Source: a virus
Virus record (IMG/VR): IMGVR_UViG_3300023296_001057
Coordinates: 1 to 64,000 of that record
DNA length: 64,000 nt
Reading direction: 5' to 3' (one strand)
In this document: positions 6,164 to 14,603 of the stretch, one piece after another
How positions within the stretch are numbered: the first letter of the stretch is position 1
How the letters are laid out: each line of letters begins with the position of its first letter
The notes under the pieces: generated by a model
Databases searched by the model: none
What the model was told of the DNA's origin: nothing
The model's input: only the letters and a program-made list of their open reading frames with translations
Position numbers and translations under genes: made by a program

Positions 6164-7292
6164 ATCGTTCTTTATCAGTTAGGATTTTAAAGTCAGGCGA
6201 AATTATTTTAATAATTCTACCATCTTTCATTTCTTTTACTACTCCTTCATATGCAATTTCGTTTCCAATATACTGCCTTATACCAAGTTCTTGAAGTGTA
6301 TTATCATTATGTAAAATATAATCATATATGTTCAATTTTATATTTCTTAATAAGTTATACACGATCCAAAACATAGCCCATGGTTTGGTGTTATGCAACT
6401 CTAATATTTTAATTCTTTTATTTACTGATAATTGAATTGAATTCATCCAATCTTTAAATTTAATATCCCCTTTTTGATTTCTTGTTGCAACAGAGAATCT
6501 ATACAATAACTGTTTCAGTGTAGTAAATCCTTTCTCTGAAAAATTGCTTATTTTATCTATGTTATCCGATATCATTTTCACGTAATCAATATATGCATAC
6601 TCAATTGCGGTATCTACTGGCAGTCCGTGTATATTAAACGATATTGAATCCAATGTTGGATGTTGTGTGTTCAACACTATCAATTCATCAGTAGTGTTCC
6701 AATATTCAATTATGAAATCTTCTACTGGGTAAATATTTCCAATGGTTTTAGTACCAAATTCATCAAATTTACCATGCACAACTACAAACACTTCTGCTGT
6801 TTGTATTCTTCCATTAAATGCACTTTCATCAAATTTAAATGTAATTACATTTGGTGTTACTGATAGAGAAGAATCTAATTTTTCAGAGAAAATAATTTCA
6901 CCATTCAGATAACCTCTAAAATCATCTGGAGTATTTCGTTCTAAAATATCCCACAACTTAGCGTAAGTATCTGCAAATTGGATTCGGAATTGTAAGAATT
7001 CATCCTCATTTTGATTATTTCGTCTTCTGCCTGTATGGAGTAATTCATCTATCAAACCGTTTTTGTTTAACCGAATTCCTTTCACCCATTGAGTTTTAGG
7101 TGAAAGTATAAATTCTCCTTTATCATTTCTTCCCCAATAAATAGATCCAGAACCATCCCATTTAAAATCTAATGTGGAAGGATTGGTTATCAGTTCCTGT
7201 ATTTCTTCTAATACAGCGATAACACCGTGTGCCCCTTCTTCTATGATAAAATCTTCTAAATGTTGGTATTCTCTACCTATTCGTTTACTCAT
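6156..7292 (-). CDS. DUF6267-like, ligase-fold nucleotidyltransferase
   Basis: 378 residues. FKWDGSGSIYWG (about 43-54) resembles motif I (KxDG) of the DNA/RNA ligase and capping-enzyme superfamily; GYLNGEIIF (about 127-135) fits motif III; YEGVVKEM and IIKIISPDFK near the C-terminus fit motifs IV and V. The motif order supports a covalent nucleotidyltransferase with Lys as the AMP-accepting residue. I recall this family as DUF6267 in T4-like phages, without known substrate. Overlaps both neighbours by 8 bp. Confidence 0.65.
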   Translation of the reverse strand: MSKRIGREYQHLEDFIIEEGAHGVIAVLEEIQELITNPSTLDFKWDGSGSIYWGRNDKGEFILSPKTQWVKGIRLNKNGLIDELLHTGRRRNNQNEDEFLQFRIQFADTYAKLWDILERNTPDDFRGYLNGEIIFSEKLDSSLSVTPNVITFKFDESAFNGRIQTAEVFVVVHGKFDEFGTKTIGNIYPVEDFIIEYWNTTDELIVLNTQHPTLDSISFNIHGLPVDTAIEYAYIDYVKMISDNIDKISNFSEKGFTTLKQLLYRFSVATRNQKGDIKFKDWMNSIQLSVNKRIKILELHNTKPWAMFWIVYNLLRNIKLNIYDYILHNDNTLQELGIRQYIGNEIAYEGVVKEMKDGRIIKIISPDFKILTDKERFG

Positions 7293-7944
7293 TTTCTATA
7301 TACGTTTGAACTAATACATCCCTTTGTTTTGGGTGTCGTTCCATTGCGATTAAAAATTTACTTATTGAACTTAAATCATCTGCTGTTGCTTGTTCATCTA
7401 TTAGAATCTTAGCAATGCCATCTTTAGTATCAGCAATTACTTCTCTATTCTCTCTATTCAGTATTCCGATATAAGGCGACATCATCATATTTCGTTCATC
7501 GGTTGATCTCATATTCGTTAAATCTGCCCACATTTTATGTAAAGTACCACCTTTCATTTCTGGGTCATCACTGTAATCATGTTGATGGAGAGGTGCGGCT
7601 TTTTCTGCGTTTTTTACAACCATTATATCAATCTGTACAATATCACCATTTTCGTTTTGTGGGATTCCAACATGAACGGATACACCACTACGTTTAGATA
7701 CATATTCCAACTTTTCAAAATATTTTGATAATGATATTTTTGATTCTTTAGCAGATATAGAATGAAAATAATTTAATAATTCTTCTTCATCAATTAAAAT
7801 ATCAATATCAGATGATTCAGTCTTTTGTCCCGCTGAACCAATAACCCAAAACTGAAACGGTAGTATAGTTTCTAATTTTGTTAGTACATTAGATACATTA
7901 GCCAATTTGATTGATTTTGCATCTGGAATAATATTTCCACCCAT
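7285..7944 (-). CDS. Pol beta-type nucleotidyltransferase
   Basis: 219 residues. VIGSAGQKTESSDIDILID (about 34-52) is the GS...DxD motif of the pol beta superfamily and VQIDIMVV (about 103-110) supplies the third Asp. The C-terminal half is helical. Substrate unknown; relatives act on tRNA ends, antibiotics or proteins. First gene after a strong promoter (7980-8008), followed by two other nucleotidyltransferase folds in overlapping frames. Confidence 0.75.
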   Translation of the reverse strand: MGGNIIPDAKSIKLANVSNVLTKLETILPFQFWVIGSAGQKTESSDIDILIDEEELLNYFHSISAKESKISLSKYFEKLEYVSKRSGVSVHVGIPQNENGDIVQIDIMVVKNAEKAAPLHQHDYSDDPEMKGGTLHKMWADLTNMRSTDERNMMMSPYIGILNRENREVIADTKDGIAKILIDEQATADDLSSISKFLIAMERHPKQRDVLVQTYIENE

Positions 7945-7979
7945 AGATGTTTTGTTTTACATTATCATTTCTTTGCTAC

Positions 7980-8008
7980 AGTATAACAAATTTTTCATAT
8001 AATGTCAA
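7980..8008 (-). promoter_or_regulatory. Early-type promoter
   Basis: TTGACA, 17 bp, TATACT; 36 bp before the start at 7944. Drives the three-gene nucleotidyltransferase set. Confidence 0.75.
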
Positions 8009-8013
8009 TTTTT

Positions 8014-8073
8014 ATCGGAAATAAAAGCTCTTCTATACATAACATCGGAAATAAAAGCTCCCCTATACATAAC
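8014..8073. repeat. Two tandem 30-bp repeats
   Basis: Unit ATCGGAAATAAAAGCTCTTC plus CTATACATAAC-type end, at 8014-8043 and 8044-8073, with 2 mismatches. It overlaps the 3' end of the short ORF at 8063 and lies just upstream of the promoter at 7980. Confidence 0.85.
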
Positions 8074-8185
8074 ACCTGTAAACGGTACGAGTGTAGTAGG
8101 GTCGTGTATTACTGAAGTTATATAAATTGAGTGTAATACCAAATGGTAAGGCTCCCATTGTTTTTAAAAAGTCTGTTCGTTTCAT
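8063..8185 (-). CDS. 40-residue ORF with terminase-like leader
   Basis: MKRTDFLKTMGALPFGITL followed by about 20 residues and a stop in the tandem repeat. The first 18 residues strongly resemble the start of the degenerate terminase gene at 40638 (MKRLNFIKTMAILPFGVTL). It is either a remnant of a duplicated copy cut by the repeat, or a leader peptide. It also resembles a Bacteroidota Tat-type start (MKRxxFLKT) without the RR pair. Confidence 0.45.
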   Translation of the reverse strand: MKRTDFLKTMGALPFGITLNLYNFSNTRPYYTRTVYRCYV

Positions 8186-8196
8186 AGTTTAATGAT

Positions 8197-8517
8197 TTAA
8201 TTTAAAGTATTGTTTGATATAAACTCTATTGTATAATCTTCAAACAAGTTTTGATCTATAAAAAATTGTTGGTCGGTAGATAGATCACTTTGATGGTTGG
8301 GTTTTATCATACAACTTTCGGCATCCGGTCTGGACTTGAACAGTCCTGGATAATAATTACTACCGACTCTTACCACATATTTAGATTCATTGATAATACC
8401 AATATCACTTAAATGTTTATATAAAATTGGATTTAAATATGGATTGAGAATCTTATCAAGATTTCCAATATTATTATTGTAGTATTCATTCAATTGATTG
8501 TGTAATGTATATTTCAT
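8197..8517 (-). CDS. Unknown protein
   Basis: 106 residues, Asn/Tyr-rich. Its first residues (MKYTLHNQLNE) loosely resemble the short LxE leaders seen on other candidate head proteins here. Stop of the upstream IMP dehydrogenase gene overlaps its start by 4 bp. No family recognised. Confidence 0.6.
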   Translation of the reverse strand: MKYTLHNQLNEYYNNNIGNLDKILNPYLNPILYKHLSDIGIINESKYVVRVGSNYYPGLFKSRPDAESCMIKPNHQSDLSTDQQFFIDQNLFEDYTIEFISNNTLN

Positions 8518-9575
8518 AATGTTAAATGTGGTTTCGCCTCTACTTGCCCAGCGTTTGTTATTTTAGTAAATTTAGCTTTTAAAAAGAAATCATCAATCGA
8601 AAATGCACCTGAATAAGAAAGAGCCGAACGTAACCCATCATTTAATCCCTTTATCACATACTTCACTCCACCTTTATATGGTACAGTCGTAGATTCACCT
8701 TCTATATTTCTTTGTTCTTGATTATTACTTATTTTAGTTTCCAATGATGCAGATCCTCTATATCGTTTGAAGAGAGTTCCATTTTTTGTTATGACTGGCG
8801 CAGGTGTTTCTTGTGTTCCAGCAAACATAGAACCTAACATTACGGATGATGCTCCAATTGCAAGTGCTTTAGCAATATCACCCGCGTAACGGATTCCACC
8901 ATCTGCGATAACTGGTACAGTTGATCTTTCTACTACATCCATAATAGATGTAACGGATGGTACACCATGAGCCGTTTCAATGCGAGTAGAGCATAATGAA
9001 CCGTTTCCAACATTGGCGCGTATTCCATCTACGCCCCAATTGCATAAATCTTCACTCGCTTCTTTCGTTGCTATATTCCCTGCTATAATATCAAACTTCA
9101 GTGAAGATGCTTCACGAAATCTAATCAATTTCTCTATCATTCTTTTCACATTTAAATGATGCCCATGTGCTACATCAATTAAAATTACATTAGCTCCAGT
9201 TCTTATTAACTGGGATGCATTACTCAGTTGATAATCACCTACACCAATTGAAGCAATAATTGGAATTTCTAGATCACCCCAAAGTTCTCTAATATGGATT
9301 TCATCGGTAGCTCTTTTCAGTTTCAAAATAATATCACACTGATCGTTGATATGCATAAAACGATGTAAACATCCAGCTCCACCTAACTTCATTAAAGAAT
9401 AACACATATCATATTCTGAAATTGTATCCATCGGCGCAGATAAAAACGGAATCTTCAGTTTAAAATTAGTAGTTAATTGTGTAGATAAATCTACATCCGT
9501 TCTACTCAATACTGTACTATATTGTGGTATAATTTGTATGTCATCATACGTTAAACTTTCAATAAATTCTCCCAT
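8514..9575 (-). CDS. guaB: IMP dehydrogenase/GMP reductase family, CBS-less
   Basis: 353 residues, a TIM-barrel oxidoreductase. The catalytic loop is GSLCSTR with Cys195; ADGGIR (about 224-229) and MLGSMFAGTQETP (about 247-259) bind the phosphate and favour IMP dehydrogenase over GMP reductase. VPYKGG follows in the flap region. The regulatory CBS pair found in bacterial GuaB is absent. It would convert IMP to XMP with NAD, raising guanine nucleotides. GMP reductase cannot be fully excluded because the flap lacks a clear Arg-Tyr dyad. Confidence 0.8.
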   Translation of the reverse strand: MGEFIESLTYDDIQIIPQYSTVLSRTDVDLSTQLTTNFKLKIPFLSAPMDTISEYDMCYSLMKLGGAGCLHRFMHINDQCDIILKLKRATDEIHIRELWGDLEIPIIASIGVGDYQLSNASQLIRTGANVILIDVAHGHHLNVKRMIEKLIRFREASSLKFDIIAGNIATKEASEDLCNWGVDGIRANVGNGSLCSTRIETAHGVPSVTSIMDVVERSTVPVIADGGIRYAGDIAKALAIGASSVMLGSMFAGTQETPAPVITKNGTLFKRYRGSASLETKISNNQEQRNIEGESTTVPYKGGVKYVIKGLNDGLRSALSYSGAFSIDDFFLKAKFTKITNAGQVEAKPHLTL

Positions 9576-9576
9576 A

Positions 9577-9849
9577 TTAATAATTTGGTACTAATTTCAA
9601 TACAATTTCTTTCGTATCTTCTTTTGATTTTAACTCATCAATTCCCAAAATTTTATACTTCATTTTTTCAAAGTAAAAACTACCACCTACATTGAAAAAA
9701 GGCCCGCCATTAAAAGCAAATACAACTGTGTTACCAATTCTATTTTTCTTTCTACGAGTGGATTTAGAATCTCCTAATACTCTTACCTTTTCAAAGTTCA
9801 CACGTACAAGTGCTCTCTCTTCATTTAATTTATTTGTAATAATTTCCAT
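9577..9849 (-). CDS. Unknown basic/beta-rich protein
   Basis: 90 residues, basic N-terminal half (STRRKKNRIGNT, about 30-41) then a beta segment with glycines. It could bind nucleic acid, though no motif proves it. Directly upstream of guaB (1-bp gap). Confidence 0.55.
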   Translation of the reverse strand: MEIITNKLNEERALVRVNFEKVRVLGDSKSTRRKKNRIGNTVVFAFNGGPFFNVGGSFYFEKMKYKILGIDELKSKEDTKEIVLKLVPNY

Positions 9850-9858
9850 AATGATTTA

Positions 9859-10059
9859 TTATAACTCGTTAAGTTTTAGTGCTTCATCCATTGCAAATTT
9901 CTCTCCAACGTGTTGGATGGTTTTGACATGTCTTGCGTTTGGGTTATCTTTATATCTATTTTTTTTATCTCCCGATTTTGTGGTATATTCTTCCACAAAA
10001 ATTCTGGATGGTTCGCTCATTATATGTTGTACTCTTGAATCTGCTATCTTTCTACTCAT
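9859..10059 (-). CDS. Small basic protein, unknown
   Basis: 66 residues, highly charged, with KSGDKKNRYKDN in the middle. ATG overlaps the stop of the 48-residue gene upstream (ATGA coupling). No family recognised. Confidence 0.55.
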   Translation of the reverse strand: MSRKIADSRVQHIMSEPSRIFVEEYTTKSGDKKNRYKDNPNARHVKTIQHVGEKFAMDEALKLNEL

Positions 10060-10202
10060 TTATCTTTTTGTTTTTCGTTAAAAGAATCGTCAGTGATTCG
10101 TTTTATTTGTTTACTATTCAAAATTTGTTTACTCTTTTGTTTTTCTTCTGGTATCTTATAATTCTCTACCAGCCGTTCTAACCATTTATCTGTTTGTTTC
10201 AT
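10056..10202 (-). CDS. 48-residue basic protein, unknown
   Basis: MKQTDKWLERLVENYKIPEE... then a lysine-rich tail. ATG 31 bp after the promoter -10 at 10233, and the stop overlaps the next start. Promoter placement and coupling support it as the first gene of the 10202-8197 operon. Confidence 0.65.
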   Translation of the reverse strand: MKQTDKWLERLVENYKIPEEKQKSKQILNSKQIKRITDDSFNEKQKDK

Positions 10203-10232
10203 ATCTTCATTATATCTGTAGTTCCTTTATTT

Positions 10233-10261
10233 AATATACAAAAATTTGTATTAAATGTCAA
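10233..10261 (-). promoter_or_regulatory. Early-type promoter
   Basis: TTGACA, 17 bp, TATATT; just past the terminator at 10267-10302 and 31 bp before the gene start at 10202. Shows a clean operon boundary. Confidence 0.8.
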
Positions 10262-10266
10262 TTAAT

Positions 10267-10302
10267 AAAAAATGGTAACAGGACTATCAATCCCATTACC
10301 AT
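10267..10302 (-). terminator. Rho-independent terminator
   Basis: ATGGTAA (minus strand) pairs with TTACCAT over a loop containing a further GGG/CCT pairing, followed by six T residues. Ends the MoxR gene transcript. Confidence 0.8.
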
Positions 10303-10328
10303 AGCTCTAACCCAAAAAATAATCTATT

Positions 10329-11543
10329 TTAAGTGAATGGATCTTCTAAATCATCGTTAAAGAGTTTATCAGCATTTTCATCTGAAATGTACTTCTGAAT
10401 CAATTGTTTAATGTATACTCGTTCTGATTCATTACCACCATCAGTGGAAAAGAATGGGTAAATTGCAATTTCTGCAGATTCAACTAATGAAAACCCATCG
10501 TAAATCAAACTAGCGGCTTCGATAGTTGTTCTGGTGGATATCATTGCGGATAGTGTACCCGTATCGGATTTCCAAACATCACGTGTATGTTGTGCAATTT
10601 CTGCAATTGCCATTAGATCATCATCTTTTACTTCAGGAAATAATCTATTAAGTAATTTGAATTCTTGTTCACTATTCAGAATATCCATTTCAATAGTAAC
10701 GAATCTATCTAAAATAGCTCTATCCAAAACTCGCGTAGATGTATATTCATTTCCAATATTAGCGGTAGCGATAAACGTAACACCATCAGCAACTTCCACC
10801 GTTGGAGAGCCAGGTGCCTCATCTAATCTTAAATACCGTTGCCCATCATCCAATACTGGCATTAGAATATTCCAAGCATCAGGGTGAGCTCTTGTCAACT
10901 CATCTAACAAAATTATGTTATTTGGGATTTGAATAGCTTTTACAAATGAAGATTGTGCGAATAGAGTACCTTTCGTTTTATCAAAATGAGTATTTCCGAT
11001 TAACGTAGCCCTTGCATCCTGTGTGGAACCTAAGTTAATAACATAACCAACTCTTTTCATCGCCTTCATCACAGCTTTTGCCGCCACTGTTTTTCCTGTA
11101 CCAGATGGACCAGTCATCATTATATTTTTTGCCCTTAGTGCTGAACGGATTAGGTACTTCCATTTCAAATCAGTTATTACCAATAATTCCGGCTTCAATT
11201 CACTTGCCCTATTGTGAATAAAATCGGTTATCTCATCGCGAGTTGGTTGATTTGATTCAGATTGCTCTGGTTGCTCCACATCTCCATCCAGATTCACTGT
11301 ATTCATAGGAATAACTCTTGATGTGAACTCTTCCATTGGAACTTGTCTGAATTGAATTTTACCATCTTCAGTTATATATTTATTCAATGCATTTTGGTTG
11401 TTATATGCATTCTTTCTCGTAATAGTATTAATTCCGTTAGTTCCTAACATTACATTATCAGTATCCATTACTTTATAATGGGAACCTACTTTAACTACTT
11501 TAAACACTTCATTAGTGTATCCGCTATTATCTTTTTCACTCAT
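10329..11543 (-). CDS. MoxR/CobS-like AAA+ ATPase
   Basis: 404 residues. Walker A GPSGTGKT at 145-152, Walker B IILLDE near 210-215, followed by LTRAHPDAWNILMPVLDDG as in MoxR/CobS/CbbQ ATPases. The first 100 residues hold an extra beta-rich domain and a Gln/Ser-rich linker. These ATPases remodel or activate a VWA-domain partner; the next gene upstream (11611) encodes one. Own promoter at 11581-11609 and terminator at 10267. Cyanophage cobS genes are related but this need not concern cobalamin. Confidence 0.8.
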   Translation of the reverse strand: MSEKDNSGYTNEVFKVVKVGSHYKVMDTDNVMLGTNGINTITRKNAYNNQNALNKYITEDGKIQFRQVPMEEFTSRVIPMNTVNLDGDVEQPEQSESNQPTRDEITDFIHNRASELKPELLVITDLKWKYLIRSALRAKNIMMTGPSGTGKTVAAKAVMKAMKRVGYVINLGSTQDARATLIGNTHFDKTKGTLFAQSSFVKAIQIPNNIILLDELTRAHPDAWNILMPVLDDGQRYLRLDEAPGSPTVEVADGVTFIATANIGNEYTSTRVLDRAILDRFVTIEMDILNSEQEFKLLNRLFPEVKDDDLMAIAEIAQHTRDVWKSDTGTLSAMISTRTTIEAASLIYDGFSLVESAEIAIYPFFSTDGGNESERVYIKQLIQKYISDENADKLFNDDLEDPFT

Positions 11544-11580
11544 TGTATTAGGTTGGGTTTTGAGTTTTAATTACTTTTAT

Positions 11581-11609
11581 AATGTATGAAGTTTAATTAA
11601 CAAAGTCAA
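11581..11609 (-). promoter_or_regulatory. Early-type promoter
   Basis: TTGACT, 17 bp, TACATT; 38 bp before the start at 11543. Confidence 0.65.
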
Positions 11610-11610
11610 A

Positions 11611-13743
11611 TTATTTTTCTAATAATACTTTATTAATCGTTCTTGCAACTTCATTCATATTTTGAACATTTATTATTTTACTATCTTTACCATATGAATT
11701 GTAAAACGAATCTCTTATTTCTGTGTAATTTTTGTGATCAGGAGATAACCTAGTAACAAAAAATGATATTACCTTTATACCTTTCTCTTTCATTTTTTTT
11801 ACTTGTGCTAATGTGTGAGATTGTGCATTAATTCCTGAATAATCAATACCCAAACGCCGGTTTGAATATTCCGGCATTCCATCTGAAATGTTTAAGAAGA
11901 TCGAATCTAAATTATTAGATGATGTAAGTAATTCATCTGATATTGCCTCAAATGTCAGCCCCTCAGGAGTGTAAGCACAAGGGGCAATTTGAGGAAAAAG
12001 TGATCTTACTTTATTAAAAGAATCTTTTCTAGAATCATATATTATTGCAATCAGTGGTAGTCCGTTATTCGTTCCTCTAATTGAAATTTGAACTTCTACA
12101 TTAGATATCATATCAACAGCTGTAGCAATTGCGGTTGCTAGTGTTAAAGATTCATTCCACTTTGCCCCGTACATTGAGGATGATGCGTCCAATGAAAAAT
12201 GTAAATTAACTGTATTGTACACGTCTACATCTTTATAGTAAAATACATTTTCGGAACCATATCCTAAAGAATGAATCAATCGTTTATCAATTTTTCCCTT
12301 TCGTTGCCTTGAAAATACAGTTTCACGTTGTTCACTTCTTACTTGAAGTTTTTTACCTAATATCCGACCAAGTCTGATTCCTTTTTCTACTTCATCGTCA
12401 TATGTGGCACGGGTCTTAAAAGGAAATGTGGCTGAATCTAATACCCTTTGATTAAAGTTTTTTATCACTACAACATCTATTCCCTTACCTGCGTTGAAAT
12501 ATGGATTATCCTTAGCAACTGTTTCAATTTCCGCCTGGGAGTTTTCCATCTCTTTCATCTGTTCTACTTCTGAATTACTTAATGGGACTTTTTTAGTTTC
12601 ACCGTTTATGAATTCTTTTTGTTTCTCAATCAACTCATCAGTTTTCTCTTGTGTATCTTTATCAATTGATGGTTTTTTATCAGCTTCTTCATTTGATTTT
12701 TCAGTGGATTTATCGGAATTATGTTCATCATTATTTTCCTCAGATGGCTCTTCACCTTGCCCCTTACCATTAGATGAATTACTTTCTTCTTCGTCAGAAG
12801 TTGAATTTGGCTCACTACCACCATCAGAATCTTCAGTTTCATCAGAAGAAGTTGATGTATTGGAACTTTGATTAGAATTTGATTCCATTCCCTCTTCAGT
12901 TACTTCATCATCATTACCTGATTCTGGTTCACCGTTATCATTTTCTGGGGGGTTTGGTTGTTGAGGCATTTCCACTTCTTCTAAATGGTTAAGAATAATT
13001 TCAAATACATCTATTGCCACTTCTAATGCTTGAGCAGAATTGTTTAAACGATCTATATTTTTCAAATCTACAGTTTTGTATATCTCCGGTAATCCCTTTA
13101 AAGCATCTAATTGGGTAAATTTGGAATGTAAATTAATTAGTCGGAATTCATACGATTCGCACGTTTCAGTTGTATGGTACGAACTTTGTAATACATCATC
13201 AATAGTAGGAGAATTAAAATACTTATCATATAATGCGTAATAGTATCCCCTATATCCTGGTGCCCTATCGAAAATATATCTATCAATTCGTCTATCTTCC
13301 ACATAATTCAAAATCAATGCCAATGAAGATAAACAGTTTACATTCACTTTTGATGCTCTTGCAGCTAAAGAGTGGTATTTATTTTGATCTTCTAGAATGG
13401 TTTTCAAATTTGGTTTGATATCAAAATCTGAAAGTAGAATATGTGATGCCTCATGTAGTGCCAATCCACACGCAACGTCAAATTCCTTTGGATCTTCTAG
13501 GTTGGCTGATATGATGACTATTTTTGAATCCGTCATCGAATTTCCATTTGTATGGAATTTAACAGGAATATTTTTGCCTGTTAAAATAGATACAAAATTG
13601 GATATTGCCTTTTTAGATGAGCTTAATTTATATAAATTGTACGAGGACGTGGATTGTCTTCTATTTAAATCGGAAAGAATAGCTCTATCATTTGTGCGAT
13701 CCATCCAAAACGAAGAGTGTCCGTATTTACCAAAAATGTTCAT
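11611..13743 (-). CDS. VWA-domain protein with HExxH motif, CobT-like partner
   Basis: 710 residues. An N-terminal HEASH (97-101) is a zincin-like motif. A long acidic, Ser/Asn/Glu-rich linker spans about 258-375. The C-terminal third is a von Willebrand A domain with the metal-binding DASSSM (MIDAS) and a later SDGMPEY. CobT-type and other MoxR partners combine an acidic linker with a C-terminal VWA in this order. It probably works with the ATPase at 10329 as a chaperone-like pair; target unknown. Confidence 0.75.
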   Translation of the reverse strand: MNIFGKYGHSSFWMDRTNDRAILSDLNRRQSTSSYNLYKLSSSKKAISNFVSILTGKNIPVKFHTNGNSMTDSKIVIISANLEDPKEFDVACGLALHEASHILLSDFDIKPNLKTILEDQNKYHSLAARASKVNVNCLSSLALILNYVEDRRIDRYIFDRAPGYRGYYYALYDKYFNSPTIDDVLQSSYHTTETCESYEFRLINLHSKFTQLDALKGLPEIYKTVDLKNIDRLNNSAQALEVAIDVFEIILNHLEEVEMPQQPNPPENDNGEPESGNDDEVTEEGMESNSNQSSNTSTSSDETEDSDGGSEPNSTSDEEESNSSNGKGQGEEPSEENNDEHNSDKSTEKSNEEADKKPSIDKDTQEKTDELIEKQKEFINGETKKVPLSNSEVEQMKEMENSQAEIETVAKDNPYFNAGKGIDVVVIKNFNQRVLDSATFPFKTRATYDDEVEKGIRLGRILGKKLQVRSEQRETVFSRQRKGKIDKRLIHSLGYGSENVFYYKDVDVYNTVNLHFSLDASSSMYGAKWNESLTLATAIATAVDMISNVEVQISIRGTNNGLPLIAIIYDSRKDSFNKVRSLFPQIAPCAYTPEGLTFEAISDELLTSSNNLDSIFLNISDGMPEYSNRRLGIDYSGINAQSHTLAQVKKMKEKGIKVISFFVTRLSPDHKNYTEIRDSFYNSYGKDSKIINVQNMNEVARTINKVLLEK

Positions 13744-13780
13744 TGAGTTAGATTAATTAGAGTTTTCAATTAACTACTAT

Positions 13781-13809
13781 AATGTAATGTACATTACTAC
13801 AAATGTCAA
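13781..13809 (-). promoter_or_regulatory. Early-type promoter
   Basis: TTGACA, 17 bp, TACATT; 38 bp before the VWA gene start at 13743. Confidence 0.75.
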
Positions 13810-14021
13810 GGGTTATTTTTGTTCCACTCAGTTTCTCCTATTTCTAGATATCGTTCCCAATAATCAGGAAATGCTTCTTTAATTCGTAACGTGTTCCGAT
13901 GATCGGCTCTCATTAATGCATATCCAAGTGATGAAACAAATCCACCACCATATTTTTGCATTGCAGTATATACGTAATATTTTTCATATTCCATTCTCTG
14001 TATATTTACTAATGTATTCAT
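13806..14021 (-). CDS. Small conserved phage protein, unknown
   Basis: 71 residues; GFVSSLGYALMRADHRN and RIKEAFPDYWERY resemble a small helical protein seen in many T4-like phages. Function unknown. Start overlaps the upstream stop by 4 bp. Confidence 0.65.
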   Translation of the reverse strand: MNTLVNIQRMEYEKYYVYTAMQKYGGGFVSSLGYALMRADHRNTLRIKEAFPDYWERYLEIGETEWNKNNP

Positions 14022-14284
14022 ATTTTTTGTGATTCTGGTATTCGTTCATAACACCAATTAAATCCATTAATAAATTTTAATAATTCATTAGCTTTTCTTT
14101 TCGAAAGAGGAAATGGATTTCCCTTTTTATCATCAGTTGCATCTTTTACTAATTCGTAATATTCTGCGACATTTTCTAAGTATCTAATTGCGTCCACTAA
14201 ATTTTCAGTAGTTCCATCTACAAAAAATCTATGGTCGGAATTGAAGCCGCTTCTATCTACGTATGGTATGTTTGGTTTACTCAT
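14018..14284 (-). CDS. Small helical protein, unknown
   Basis: 88 residues, mostly helical, with DRSGFNSDHRFFVDG near the start. No family recognised. Coupled to the gene at 13806. Confidence 0.6.
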   Translation of the reverse strand: MSKPNIPYVDRSGFNSDHRFFVDGTTENLVDAIRYLENVAEYYELVKDATDDKKGNPFPLSKRKANELLKFINGFNWCYERIPESQKI

Positions 14285-14304
14285 ATTTATTATTATTTAG
14301 ATTG

Positions 14305-14535
14305 TTAAAAAGGTAAATCAAGTGCCACGTACTTATAATGCTCCTCTGGAACACCAAGTTCTATCATCTTTTCAAAAATATCAATTCGAGATGTTGTAAG
14401 ATTATCCAAATCAACGGATACTTTCTCCGAACCATCTTCCGTGGGGTCGAATTGTTGAACAAAATAACCACAGATGTGGTCAAATCCATATGCTATCTCA
14501 GTACCATCTTCTTTATTTATTGTGAATCTAGACAT
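14305..14535 (-). CDS. Small conserved phage protein, unknown
   Basis: 76 residues; FDHICGYFVQQFD (about 18-30) is a pattern I recall from hypothetical proteins of other phages. Acidic. Start lies 34 bp after the promoter -10 at 14569. Confidence 0.6.
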   Translation of the reverse strand: MSRFTINKEDGTEIAYGFDHICGYFVQQFDPTEDGSEKVSVDLDNLTTSRIDIFEKMIELGVPEEHYKYVALDLPF

Positions 14536-14568
14536 TTAATTAGATTTTAGGATTTATAATTGATTTGT

Positions 14569-14597
14569 AATGTAATAAATATTTTAATCAATGTCAA
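14569..14597 (-). promoter_or_regulatory. Early-type promoter
   Basis: TTGACA, 17 bp, TACATT; reads into the gene at 14535. Confidence 0.7.
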
Positions 14598-14603
14598 ATC
14601 TAA

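Noticed and set aside
9692-10181. Two hydrophobic plus-strand ORFs as membrane proteins
   Set aside because: They oppose three small charged minus-strand genes with promoter and overlapping starts; hydrophobicity comes from reverse-complemented Lys/Glu codons.
12494-12871. Plus-strand 125-codon ORF opposite the VWA gene
   Set aside because: It is antisense to the acidic Ser/Glu-rich linker; low-complexity coding produces such frames by chance.
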